A DNA stretch of 64,000 nt from Eutreptiella sp. 'Long Island Sound 2002' (Eukaryota; Euglenozoa; Euglenophyceae; Eutreptiales; Eutreptiaceae). Below, one piece after another: positions 17,405 through 26,800 of the stretch (its first letter is position 1; each line of letters starts with the position of its first letter). The translations under genes and the position numbers were made by a program. The stretch covers positions 178,653,754 to 178,717,753 of the forward strand of contig OZ038378.1 of the NCBI GenBank assembly GCA_964036045.1. The letters run 5' to 3'. Under the pieces are notes generated by a model, which worked only from the letters and a program-made list of their open reading frames with translations, was not told where the DNA came from and ran no database searches.

Positions 17405-19405
17405 GGGGGCGGCTCCGAAGAGGAGGACTTGGTTTTCTGGATCCTCGTGAAAATCGGGGATCAGGTTTTTCGAGCGGTGCTTGACACCGGTGCAACACTT
17501 TCCATAGTGGCCCGGCGCCTGCTAAGGACTTTCAAGAAAACTAAGACCGTGGCTATAAGAGTAGGGGATGGGCGTACCATCCATCCCTTGGGGGGGGTGG
17601 ATGTGACTATGTGCCTGGGCGACGAAACCGTGATCCAACACTGCAGAGTGCTGGACACCGACACCTTTGACATCGTCATTGGTACAGACTTCCTACGAAG
17701 AAACCCCCAGGTAAAAATGCTGTCTCTCCAGCGCCCCTATTCTTTGCACTGCGACTTTGGCAGTGGGCTCTTCTCCGTACCTTTGGAGCTGTCAGGACGA
17801 AAGGAGTCTGGGCTGCGCTACGTATCCAAGACTAACTATCGCACTGAAAACTACCAATTGGCCCGTCACGTTCTTGAAAATGGACTGGCGGCTCTTCAGG
17901 TAAACCTGGATGAGATCCAGGTGGAATTGTTTGCGAGCCAACAACAACACATGATGCAGTTGTACTGCTCGAAACAATTGAACAATGCTTTCCGTTTCTT
18001 CTGGAAAGCAATGGGCCTAGCGTATGCTAACCCTCCCTTCTCCCTGCTCGCGAAGGTTCTAACCAAAATCGCTTATGAGGGAGGAAGGGTTGTCATGTGC
18101 ACCCCTGACTGGGGTTGCTCTGGTGAACATGCTTACTGGCGCCGTATGCTAGATGGAAGGACCATGGGAAGAGTGCAACTCCCCGACGGCCCGATCTATG
18201 TGCCTGAGGACTCAGACACAGCTATGCAGGCCCCTGAGTGGGCCAGTTTCCTGTCCATCGTTGATGGATCTCTCAATCCTGTACCCCTGTGTGACCTAGA
18301 CCAGGTGCTACTGAAGGAGGTCATGGGCGAAAATTGTGGCCTGACCCTTTCTGATCTCAAAAATGGATCTCCTCAGCACCTATCTGCGGCACTTACAGGG
18401 TGTGAGTCTACCGATGACTATCTGGAACCTGCAGCTGTAAAGGAGGATGCTGACGACCAACTGTCTGAGATCGCCAGCAATATTCCTCCTGTTGCCCCCA
18501 GCGGTGTTGACCTAAAACACAGTGCCTTCCTCGCCCAGCTGTTGCTAGAGGAGGTAGATCTAGAGTCAACCCCTGAACCCGCTTCCCCTGTTGGGAAGCC
18601 AGTGCTACACATGCAGCCTATGCACACAGGTGAACCCATGGCCCGGAGTGCTGATGCTCTGGCGCGGCCTGCTGCTAATAACATGCCACTGTCTGAGCAT
18701 GACACTCAGGAACTCAGGCGGCTGTTGTACCTGAAGGCCGAAGGTATTGAGCGCCAAGAGCGGCTGCAATACCTCAGACAGACCTGGAAATCCTCCATCT
18801 GGTCTGAAGAGGACGATGATTCCTATACACTGCCTGATCCTGAGATACCTCTAGTGTATTCTCTGCACTATGGGCAGCAATGTCCCCCTGAGTGGGACGA
18901 TGGTTCTGTGCCTGCCGAAACTGCTGATCGGCAGAAAAAGAAAGAACATGGAAAGAGCAACCTCCATGCTGAGGAGGATTTCCTTCAGAAACTTGAGAGT
19001 CTTAACCTTGACCCCCGCCTGAAGAAACTGCTGATAACCTATGAGGAGGTGTTCGGCGCCTTGCCGCCTCCCCTTTCTTGTAAAAAACTGGTCCATATGG
19101 ACCTGAAATCGAAACCTGAATTTGAAAAGACGCGAGTGAGGCGTCGTCCCTATCCCGCTCCACACGAACAGGTTGAAGAAATCGAGCGCCAGAACCAGGA
19201 ATGTATGGATGCTGGCCTCGTTGAAGAATATAAGCAGGGGGACTACCCCAATCACTGCAGTCCCTGTTTCCTGGTTGCCAAACCAGGGTCGACTGCCCTA
19301 CGACTGGTTGTAGACTATGGTGAGGTCAACAAGAAGACCCAGAACCACTCAGGGAGTATTCCTAACATGGAAAATACCCTTGAGCGTATTGCCAAATGCA
19401 GGTAA
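17405..19405 (+). CDS. pol: Element A pol part 1: protease, methyltransferase-like domain, RT N-terminus
   Basis: Open from the gag stop. Aspartic protease: VLDTGATLSIVARRL at the start, with VIGTDFLRRNPQ as its second strand region. About 150 residues later comes VELFASQQQHMMQLYCSKQ, then LAYANPPFSLLAKVLTK and GGRVVMCTPDW. The NPPF box and this order resemble the N6-adenine methyltransferase-like domain known from DIRS retroelements; here it sits between protease and RT. A long linker with acidic Ser/Asp patches follows, then the RT fingers (RRRPYPAPHEQVEEIERQNQ, CFLVAKPGST, LRLVVDYGEVNKKT). It ends at TAA 19403-19405, where element D has Tyr in the same sequence (CRYKTKM), so this is a point nonsense mutation. 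Confidence 0.9.
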   Translation, partial: GGGSEEEDLVFWILVKIGDQVFRAVLDTGATLSIVARRLLRTFKKTKTVAIRVGDGRTIHPLGGVDVTMCLGDETVIQHCRVLDTDTFDIVIGTDFLRRNPQVKMLSLQRPYSLHCDFGSGLFSVPLELSGRKESGLRYVSKTNYRTENYQLARHVLENGLAALQVNLDEIQVELFASQQQHMMQLYCSKQLNNAFRFFWKAMGLAYANPPFSLLAKVLTKIAYEGGRVVMCTPDWGCSGEHAYWRRMLDGRTMGRVQLPDGPIYVPEDSDTAMQAPEWASFLSIVDGSLNPVPLCDLDQVLLKEVMGENCGLTLSDLKNGSPQHLSAALTGCESTDDYLEPAAVKEDADDQLSEIASNIPPVAPSGVDLKHSAFLAQLLLEEVDLESTPEPASPVGKPVLHMQPMHTGEPMARSADALARPAANNMPLSEHDTQELRRLLYLKAEGIERQERLQYLRQTWKSSIWSEEDDDSYTLPDPEIPLVYSLHYGQQCPPEWDDGSVPAETADRQKKKEHGKSNLHAEEDFLQKLESLNLDPRLKKLLITYEEVFGALPPPLSCKKLVHMDLKSKPEFEKTRVRRRPYPAPHEQVEEIERQNQECMDAGLVEEYKQGDYPNHCSPCFLVAKPGSTALRLVVDYGEVNKKTQNHSGSIPNMENTLERIAKCR

Positions 19406-20062
19406 AAGACCAAAATGGACAAACGCTGTGGTTTCAGGCAGGTGGACCTAACCGCCCCAGCTCAGGAGCTGCTGGCTTTTATAACCCCTAAGGGCCGTGT
19501 CTTTAAGTGGAAGGTTATGCCTTTCGGGGTGGCTAATGCCCCAGCGCTCTTCCGAGAGCTAATGAACAAAATTTTGTACATACTGAGGCGCAGGCCTCTA
19601 GTACAGGAGTGGATTTCTCGGGGTGCAGAAATGGAGGCTCACATCGACGACGTGAGTTTGGGTACTAATACAAAAGAGGACCATGTCCTTCTCCTCCGTG
19701 AACTTTTCACTGTCTGTCAAGGAAACCATCTCCGAATCAAACACGAAAAATGTGTGTTTATGAAACAGGAGATGGAATATTTGGGTTTCGACGTGGGGTA
19801 TGGTTGGTGGAAACCAGCCGCGTCTAAGATGCAGCCCCTACAGGACATGCAGATTCGCGATGACCCTAAGAAGGGTCTACACGACGTGAGGAGTTTTGTG
19901 GGCGCCTGTAATTTCTATCGGCGTCACATCCACAATTTTACTAACTCCTCTGCCCCCCTCACTGACCTAATCAAGCAAACTACTCCCTGGAGGTGGACCG
20001 CCAGAGAGGAAGAGTGTTTCCAGGAGTTGAAGAAGAAGATTGCCTCCTCCAACTGCCTGTGA
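19406..20062 (+). CDS. pol: Element A pol part 2: RT palm and thumb
   Basis: Same frame as part 1. It carries KTKMDKRCGFRQVDL (RT motif A with its Asp), VMPFGVANAPALFRELM (motif B) and AHIDDVSLG (motif C; the usual Tyr of YxDD is His here, the Asp pair is kept). The thumb/connection is recognisable from YLGFDVGYG and VRSFVGACNFYRRHI, typical of Ty3/gypsy RT. It stops at TGA 20060-20062, in frame with the RNase H that follows. The His in the catalytic box is unusual and could be a lineage trait or decay; the matching part of element D is missing. Confidence 0.9.
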   Translation, partial: KTKMDKRCGFRQVDLTAPAQELLAFITPKGRVFKWKVMPFGVANAPALFRELMNKILYILRRRPLVQEWISRGAEMEAHIDDVSLGTNTKEDHVLLLRELFTVCQGNHLRIKHEKCVFMKQEMEYLGFDVGYGWWKPAASKMQPLQDMQIRDDPKKGLHDVRSFVGACNFYRRHIHNFTNSSAPLTDLIKQTTPWRWTAREEECFQELKKKIASSNCL

Positions 20063-21205
20063 GTCCCCCGCCCTGAGGGCGAGATAGTCCTGATCACTGA
20101 TGCCAGTGATGTAGGGGGGGGTGGTACGATCTACCAATGGCAGGAGCTTAACCCCGCTGAACTAACCCACTGCCATTATCGTACTAGTGGGCTGAACCGT
20201 GATGGTTCGTTGAAACATGACTATCCTACCAGTGAGTGGCGACTGGTGCCACTGGGACACTGGAATTGGAAATGGAACCAAGCACGTTCCAATTACAGCA
20301 CCTATGACCAGGAACTCCTGGCCGGTATGTTGGTGCTTTCGTCACCATCCCGACTCCTGGGATCTAACCCTATTGTCTGGCTGTGTGACCAAGAGCCTGT
20401 GAAGTCCTTTCAGAATGGCCCACCACCAGAGAAAGCAAAGCTAAAACGGTGGTGGACTTACCTGAGCCAGTTCAGGCTGACAGTGCATCATATCTCCGGT
20501 ATAAAGAATGAACTGTCTGACTATATATCGCGCAACAACTTCGATGCGCTTATAGGTGAGAGCTCTGAGGCGCTTGCCAGAGAGGCTTTCCAGCGTATGG
20601 ATGTCCAGCTTGACCTGTCCATGCGCACTGCTGGAATCCTGGAGGGTTGGAGTCTAACCGACTATCAGTCAGAGTACAAAGAAATTCTCCAAACCCTCAG
20701 CACTGGTCTCGAACCCCGTGTCATTGACGGGCACCAGTGGTATAAAAACAATCAGTACCTCTTCTACGAGGACCGAATTGTGGTGCCTGAGGCACGACTG
20801 GATGGGTGCCTACAGTGGTCCCATCTCAGTTCTGGGCACACTGGCGCTAATCGCTCAGTGGACTTCTTCCGTGAGTGTTTCTACTGTAGTCTAACCCTGA
20901 CTGAACTGAGGTCGCGTATGCAGACCCTTGTGGATGCTTGTGGCTGTCATGCCAGCAGGCAGAGCGACAGTAGGGATAGGGGCCTGATCTCCAGCTTACC
21001 CATACCCTATTGTGCTAACTTTCTTCTCTACGTGGATTTCATCCACGGCCTACCACGCTTCGGCGGCTATGATAGTTGCCTAGTGGTCACCTGTGGCCTA
21101 TCTCGCTTCACCCGTGTGTTCCCTTGCAATAAGAAAATCACAGGTGTGCAGACTGTGAAAATGTTGGTCGAACAATGGTTCGAACCCTATGGAGCACCTA
21201 AGTAG
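20063..21205 (+). CDS. pol: Element A pol part 3: RNase H, integrase zinc domain and first catalytic Asp
   Basis: Directly continues the frame. RNase H: IVLITDASDVGGGGTIY, STYDQELLAGML, VWLCDQEPVKSF and KNELSDYISRNN provide the four acidic positions. The integrase N-terminal zinc module follows (WSHLSSGHTGANRSVDFF ... DACGCHASRQ), then the start of the catalytic core, LLYVDFIHGLPRFGGY, with the first Asp. The frame ends at TAG 21203-21205, after FEPYGAPK. The next codons encode VHSDED, the second catalytic Asp region, so the stop sits in the middle of the integrase core. A Gln-to-TAG change is likely. Confidence 0.9.
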   Translation, partial: VPRPEGEIVLITDASDVGGGGTIYQWQELNPAELTHCHYRTSGLNRDGSLKHDYPTSEWRLVPLGHWNWKWNQARSNYSTYDQELLAGMLVLSSPSRLLGSNPIVWLCDQEPVKSFQNGPPPEKAKLKRWWTYLSQFRLTVHHISGIKNELSDYISRNNFDALIGESSEALAREAFQRMDVQLDLSMRTAGILEGWSLTDYQSEYKEILQTLSTGLEPRVIDGHQWYKNNQYLFYEDRIVVPEARLDGCLQWSHLSSGHTGANRSVDFFRECFYCSLTLTELRSRMQTLVDACGCHASRQSDSRDRGLISSLPIPYCANFLLYVDFIHGLPRFGGYDSCLVVTCGLSRFTRVFPCNKKITGVQTVKMLVEQWFEPYGAPK

Positions 21206-22207
21206 GTGCACTCTGATGAGGATGTACGCATCCGCAGTGACACTGGCAGCTACAAACGAGTGCTAAATGCCCTCAACGTGGAGGTAACCACAGGTGTGCC
21301 CTATACCCACACGTCTAACCCTCTCTGTGAGAGACAGAACCGTGTGGTGGAGCAAAACTTAAGAATCCTGATGAAACAGGAGCGTACCAAGGACTGGGTA
21401 CGCCTAGTGCCCTGGGCAGTGCTGACTATGAACTCACAGCGGAGCTCCTCTACGGGTTTCACCCCCCACGAACTGTTCCATGGAGGACGACCTGCTTGGT
21501 TCTTCAAAACCCCCTTTCCTGAGGACTTCAAGGGGCCTGTGGGAGATTGGCTGGAACACAAGCAGTCTCTGGCTAACCAGGCTGCGAATAACCTGAGACA
21601 CATTCGTGACCGTGAACTGAGCCGACGGAACTGCCTACGGCGACCTGCCAGCTTCAAGGTTGGTGACCTTGTTTTGGTACACCATTCACGCCTACCCTCC
21701 TGGCCACGCAACTGCCTACAGGACCCTTATTTTGGACCCTATCGTATCATCAGGATAGATGGATCCAGGATCCATGTCAGGTGCAGTCCACGTCTAGGTG
21801 GTGAACTGCTGTGTGCACCTAAACAGTTGAGGCACTATCACTCCCCTGACGATTTGTCTTGGGATGAGTGGCGCCTCAGCGACAGTGAGGTCGAGCGTAT
21901 AGACCTAGAGAACGCTGCCAGTCCAGAGGAGGCAGACGAACTCGAAGAGATGACTGCCGATGAGATGGCAGTCGATGGTTACTACGTGGTTGCAGGTATT
22001 GCTTGCCACGAGTATAAACAGGGCTGGAAATTCCTAACCCTGTGGGATGGCTATGGGTTATCTGAGGCGACCTGGGAACCTATGTCAGCCTTCATACAAC
22101 CACATGGGAGTATCAACCCCATCTTCCGCACCTACCTCGTTGAGAACAACGAGGGGCAGCTCCTAACCCGTGCTGAGACTATGTCCCAGCGTAGAAAGCG
22201 AAACTAA
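21206..22207 (+). CDS. int: Element A pol part 4: integrase C-terminal half and chromodomain
   Basis: Same frame again. The second catalytic Asp is in VHSDED, followed by SDTGSYK. The catalytic Glu is likely in NPLCERQNRVVEQN. It continues with SSSTGFTPHELFHGG and a GPY/F-type module (FKVGDLVLVHHS, DPYFGPYRIIRI) and ends with a chromodomain-like segment (YYVVAGIACHEYKQGWKFL, LWDGYGLSEATWEPMSAF). The retained aromatic residues and WEP identify it as a chromovirus integrase tail. The natural stop is TAA at 22205-22207. Integration of cDNA with chromatin targeting is inferred from the family. Confidence 0.9.
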   Translation: MHSDEDVRIRSDTGSYKRVLNALNVEVTTGVPYTHTSNPLCERQNRVVEQNLRILMKQERTKDWVRLVPWAVLTMNSQRSSSTGFTPHELFHGGRPAWFFKTPFPEDFKGPVGDWLEHKQSLANQAANNLRHIRDRELSRRNCLRRPASFKVGDLVLVHHSRLPSWPRNCLQDPYFGPYRIIRIDGSRIHVRCSPRLGGELLCAPKQLRHYHSPDDLSWDEWRLSDSEVERIDLENAASPEEADELEEMTADEMAVDGYYVVAGIACHEYKQGWKFLTLWDGYGLSEATWEPMSAFIQPHGSINPIFRTYLVENNEGQLLTRAETMSQRRKRN

Positions 22208-24769
22208 TTACCCTGTGTCAGTCTACTGACAGGTGCACTGAGCACTGCACTGACCCTGTCTGTGCCCTGCAGACCCATGCCTATGGTTTCCAGCGTGGGC
22301 CAGGTGTTCGCTTAACAGGATTGCAGTCACCCAGCGAGTGTACGCCTTGTTGACCATGTGTTGCATGGGGACTGCCCTGATGTAATGACCTTGGGGAGCC
22401 AACGAAGAACGGTGGCTTACTACACCAGGGGGGAATGACAAGCAAGGTGTTATGAGGCAAGGTGTGTCTTCCCTCCTTCGGGACAAACGAGCCCACAGTT
22501 AGGACCCCTGACTGGTCCAGACCCATGGGGTTCTACCCTTCCTTACAGGGTTTACCATACCCCTATGTGTGCTACGTATGTCTGTGTGTGTCTCACTTCT
22601 CTCCCCGGCGTGGCTCCCGGAGACCGGGCTTCGCTGACGTCGGACCGAAGGTCCTAATCAGGTACTATTACCACTCCTATGGCGCCCAATTTCTGTGCTG
22701 GCGCCTATCCTTGAGGGAAGATGGCAAAAGCCCTACCTACTAGAGGGCAGGGGTGGCCAAGTGTGCTAAGGGCATACAAAACGCCCATTTTTGCTACAGG
22801 CCAAAAGCTAACGCACTCCCCTGCCCACGAGGAAAAGCACGCTGGACAGGAGACACCACTACACTACACTCACTAACGCCAGCAGCGGCCTTCGAAGGCA
22901 GGGTGAGCACTCATCACCTGCACTCAACCCCTGCCAGGCCTGGTGACCCTAAGCCCTACACACGCTACTTGGTGTTCCTGTCAATGAGGTCACGGGTCCT
23001 AATGACCCTCCTGTGAAGAAGACAAGAGAACACAGCGCTGCTGAGCAACTGTGGCCTAACAGGGACGTCACAACACGTTTCCCTGCTAGGGCTTGGAGGG
23101 AAGGGGTGCTCTTGTTGTGTGCACAGCGCGGATGTCGATGGAGTCGAACTGCCCTCACCACTCCTGGCTGAGGCACAGTCAATTGATTGTGTGATCAGCG
23201 CCCCTGTTTTGCTGGGGCAGAAAAATGGGATAGCCGCCGAAGGCAGCTGCTGCGTGCACCAATCACCCTGAACCTCTCCCACCTGTACAACAGAGGCCAA
23301 TGAAGGGGTGTTTGCGGCTGAGGAACCAAGCCACACTCCACGTATTATACGCTTCTCAGTGTGACCTATAATACACTGTCCTCAAACACGCCCTGTCAAG
23401 CAAGCAAGCGTTAAGAGACTCCTCATGTTCTCTTAAAGAACGTACCGAGAAGCCCCTGGGTAACCTAAACAAGGTTTACCGTGCGCATTTCGCGTGGCCT
23501 ACCCTTTAATGCATCGTTTGCACGCATGCAGGGAAGGGAGGCAGAACCATTACCACACTGACTCAACCAGGAGGTGAGCTCCTCCTCGGCTTACCTACCT
23601 TACTCACCATGCATCGTGTGAATGCCGAAGTGAAAGGAGCGCAAAACAACCCTATTGCGAGTTACAAACAAGCCTAAGCGTTTTAAGCAATCCTAATTTA
23701 ACGCTACGGCTACACACGAACAAACACTTTCTTTTCTCACCTGTGAAGAGAGAGAACAAGGATGAATTGGGGTACAGGGAAAGCGTCACAGCGTGTGAAT
23801 GCCTCAATTAGGCACATGCATCGCAAGCAAAGCGCAAATTATAACCCTACGTGCGCGGTGCGCGCTCCATTCGCATCGCATACCTTTCATTCCTGTTTTT
23901 ACCTGTGCAGAGCAAAGGAGATGAGCGCCCGAGCCCCCAACGAACACAGCGTTGACAACCCTAACGTTTTAACGAACCAACCAACACGAACACAATGCGT
24001 GCGTGTGAGATGACACTGGCATACCTGAGAGGAGGGTTGTTCACCTGCTCTGTGGTGTGGGTTGAATTTGAATACTTTTCTCTAAAGTTTTCAAAAATTT
24101 TGATGCAACTGTGCAAACATTTCCTTTAGAACTTTAAAAACTACGGCTCATACCTTCTTTTTCAAAAGCCGTTTACGCTTGCGCAACCTTGTTCTTGAAG
24201 TCCGCTTCCTTTGCGCTTGTCTGCGACTTTGAGTTATGAGTAAAAATGACGATTTCCGGCGTGATTTCGTCAACTTTTAGCGATTTGACTTGCTAAATCG
24301 CTACCCCTTCCGCTAAACCGCAGGAATCACTCCCTGTTGGTTACATTTTCTTTTTTTTCCAGGTCCTGGAGATTTGTGTCCTTCATTGGGAGTATTGCTC
24401 CGCCCTGGCCCTTGGTCAGGACATTTACTAAAACGCCGTTTATACAGCGAGCGCCGTCCGCATCAGAGCGGTCGACTGTACCCTAGTGGGCAAGCACATG
24501 TGCTCTAGGGAGGGAGTCCTGGGTTCAAATCCCACTACCCCCAAATTTTTACCAAACGTTTTCGTGGCACGCCGGCGACTTTTGAGGAATGCCCCATCGA
24601 AGGGACATCATTCACGGTACATTACGCTGTTTTTCGAGGGTACCTACAGTGTGATGGGCTTCTATGAACTGATGAGGATGTTTTTGGTACGTTGAATGCT
24701 TTTTCTGAGGTAATTTTGGGAACATTTGAGCCTTTTTCCTTGGTCCTACTAGTTTAGCTAACTAGTACT
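22208..24769 (+). other. Element A 3' untranslated region
   Basis: 2.56 kb between the integrase stop and the polypurine tract, with no ORF resembling a known protein. It contains several short frames without motifs, a tRNA-like patch at 24483-24545 and increasing A/T content from 23700. A long 3' region is odd but known in some plant and algal LTR elements. No env-like protein is visible. Confidence 0.55.
24483..24545 (+). other. tRNA-like sequence with polymerase III box B
   Basis: CCTAGTGGGCAAGCAC resembles an A box. GGGTTCAAATCCC, 40 bp on, matches the B box with a TGGG/CCCA T-arm. ACTACCCCC and then a T5 run follow. No matching 5' acceptor strand or clean anticodon stem is present, so it is a tRNA relic or SINE head rather than a functional tRNA gene. 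Confidence 0.35.
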
Positions 24770-24770
24770 C

Positions 24771-24779
24771 GAGGGGGGA
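24771..24779 (+). other. Polypurine tract of element A
   Basis: GAGGGGGGA sits immediately before the 3' LTR, where plus-strand DNA synthesis is primed in LTR retrotransposons. Confidence 0.65.
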
Positions 24780-25487
24780 GTAAGAAAAAGTCACTGCCAT
24801 GTCTTTCTTGGAGGGCTTGATCCAGGCCAAGCCCCCCTTAAAACCCTTTTGTTGATGCTAAGACTAACTTAAGTATTTTTATCACTCTTTTGAAGCCTAA
24901 AGTACACTTTCTCAAGGTAACTAGGGTTGTAACCCTAGCCCCCCATGAAGTTCACCCCTACCACTCAACCGAGCGGAGGTACCTTCCATCATGGAGGATA
25001 TACACAAATAAAATAGGCATTTCATGCTTTAGGCCTTGGAGGTTAAGCCTAGTGGTCTCCCACCCCAAGACCCCTATACTCAATTGTTTTTACCACTTAT
25101 TGTGGTTCTACTTTTCAACTGTTTCTGAATTCAGTTGCTTGGCCAAGTCATTTTCTGTGTTGGCCTGACATCTATGTTCCACATTCCTAACCAGCACCAT
25201 TTCACCCAAAAGAGTGCACATGAAGTGCCTAATGCTATCTTGGAGGCCAGAGTCAGTCCAATTTTCATATAAAATCTTTTGTACTATCCATTTCTGATTG
25301 AATCCTTGTGTTTATACCTGCATTGTCTATCTGCAGCCCTTCTGTGTTACCCTGGATTCGAAAACCAATCATTGATTCGATCCACATCCTGTTCTTGCTC
25401 TACTTGCTGCTTTAGTTTGGGTTTTCAACTTCAAAACCTGCAGGATTTCATCAAAATATCTAGTGCATTAATCAAGGACATCTTTCT
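24778..25487 (+). repeat. 3' LTR of element A
   Basis: Direct repeat of 2089-2798 with ~25-30 substitutions by eye. It ends ATCTTTCT; the following AGCCATACGGG is unrelated to the sequence after the 5' LTR. Confidence 0.88.
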
Positions 25488-25496
25488 AGCCATACG

Positions 25497-25936
25497 GGCC
25501 GCCCCGCCCGACCATCAGGGAACTGATGGAGGGGCGGCTGGCGTGGGAGGACGATGGGGGAGTCCCCCCGAAGGGGCATCTGGGGAGGCCGCCCAAGACG
25601 GCCTACAGGTCGGAAGACAGGGCGGAGGCCCTGAGGCGCGTGAAAGCGCGGGAGATACAACCATGGCGCGGGGACGACCAGCGGCGAGCACACGGAGCAG
25701 GAGAACAACAGAAAGAGAGCGGGCACGAAACAGAGGGGAGAGGAGGGTGGAGAGAAGAGAAGGAAGAAAAACTTCATACAAGTCATAAAGGACAGGGACG
25801 CAAGGGAGGAGCGCCCACCTGGCATGGCCAGGGACCGCCAAGGGCCGCGCCACAGGAAGGCGATGGGACTGGACGTGAGCACCGAACGGAGCCAAAACAG
25901 AGGGCTGTGCAGTGTTGTTGTGTGTGCCTGCAGTGA
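25497..25936 (+). CDS. Unrecognised ORF fragment in GC-rich flank
   Basis: The frame is open right after the A 3' LTR, with an internal ATG at 25526. The first ~65 residues look protein-like (RPTIRELMEGRLAWEDD, LGRPPKTAYRSEDRAEALRR). The rest is Gly/Arg/Glu/Lys low complexity and ends CCCVCLQ at 25936. No family is recognised. As the LTR abuts it, its 5' part may lie on the other side of element A (before 2088) if A landed inside a gene or older transposon; I could not show that the two halves join. Confidence 0.3.
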
Positions 25937-26235
25937 GGAGGGAACCTCGCGTCAGAGAGCACGGCAAAAAAAAAAAGAACACACGAGCAACACCCCACAG
26001 CGCCACAGGAGGGCGAGAAGCACAAAGCGAGCAGGCAGCGGGGGAACGGGACGGAGCAAAAAGTGCAGACGAGGGACCGCGGGTGGCGAAAAAAAAAATC
26101 ATAGCAGCGCAGAACAGTACCAACAAAGACAGGTGACCACGTGGGGGAAAGGCAAGGGTCACGGGGGGCGCGGGGGCCAGGAAGAGGGACCCACCACAGG
26201 TCCTGACGGGAAAACATTACGCAAACAGAAGGGGG
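25937..26235. other. GC/A-rich region without a recognisable gene
   Basis: Low-complexity AGCAGGCAG/GGGGAACGGG sequence with poly-A patches near 25966-25976 and 26088-26097. Nothing is recognised. Confidence 0.4.
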
Positions 26236-26800
26236 CGGGAAGGGGGCGAAAAGTGCTAGGCTCACGAACCGGACCCGGGAAGGCAGCGGATCTGGTGGGC
26301 CCGCGACAGAGAGTTGCAGGCAGCCCGAAAAAAAAAAAACGGGATGCAGGGAAAAGGGGACGGGACAGAAAAGGGCATGTGACTAGAACCACACGACGGC
26401 CCCAGGGGACTAGGACAGCATGGGAGGCAGCATAGGAGTGAGGGGCGGGGGCAGGAGGGGCGCAACCCGTGCTAGGCGCACGAAACGGTCCCCGGATGGA
26501 TGAGGATCCAGTGGGCCCGCGCCACAGGGTTGCTGGCGGCCCGGTGGGGTATAAACACGGGATGAGGGAGGGGATGGGGCCGCACAACAGCCCAGGGGAA
26601 TAGGCTGGGGCCGAGGCACAGGGGAAAGGGGCGGGGGCGGGAAGGGAGCGACCCGTGCTAGGCGCACGAAATGGTCCCCGGATGGAAGAGGATCCAGTGG
26701 GCCCGCGCCACAGGGTTGCTGGCGGCCCGGTGGGGTATAAACACGGGATGATGGGAAAAGGGGACGGGACAGGGCGGGGTAGGGAGTCCACGGGACGCTT
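26236..26800 (+). repeat. Three-copy tandem repeat, ~190-210 bp unit
   Basis: Copies start near 26236, 26448 and 26636. Landmarks in each are GTGCTAGGC(G/T)CACGAA, a GGATC(C/T)(A/G)GTGGGCCCGCG block, a GTTGC(A/T)GGC(A/G)GCCCG block and ACGGGATG. Copies 2 and 3 are nearly identical over the ~110 bp from GTGCTAGGC to ACGGGATGA; copy 1 is diverged. Confidence 0.75.

Larger units (their letters stand above)
2089..25487 (+). mobile_element. Ty3/gypsy chromovirus A, with nested elements X and C
   Basis: Seen: two ~0.71-kb direct repeats in the same orientation (2089-2798 and 24778-25487), a primer-binding site directly after the first, a polypurine tract directly before the second, and between them gag, zinc knuckle, aspartic protease (DTGA), RT, RNase H, integrase and a chromodomain-like end, all on the plus strand. 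This order and the C-terminal chromodomain define Ty3/gypsy chromoviruses. About 12.3 kb (4341-16646) is foreign nested DNA, so the element itself is ~11.1 kb. The LTRs differ at roughly 25-30 positions by eye (~96% identical), so this is not a very recent insertion. gag and pol carry frameshifts and three nonsense codons, so it is defective. LTR ends are non-canonical and no clean target duplication is visible. Confidence 0.88.
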
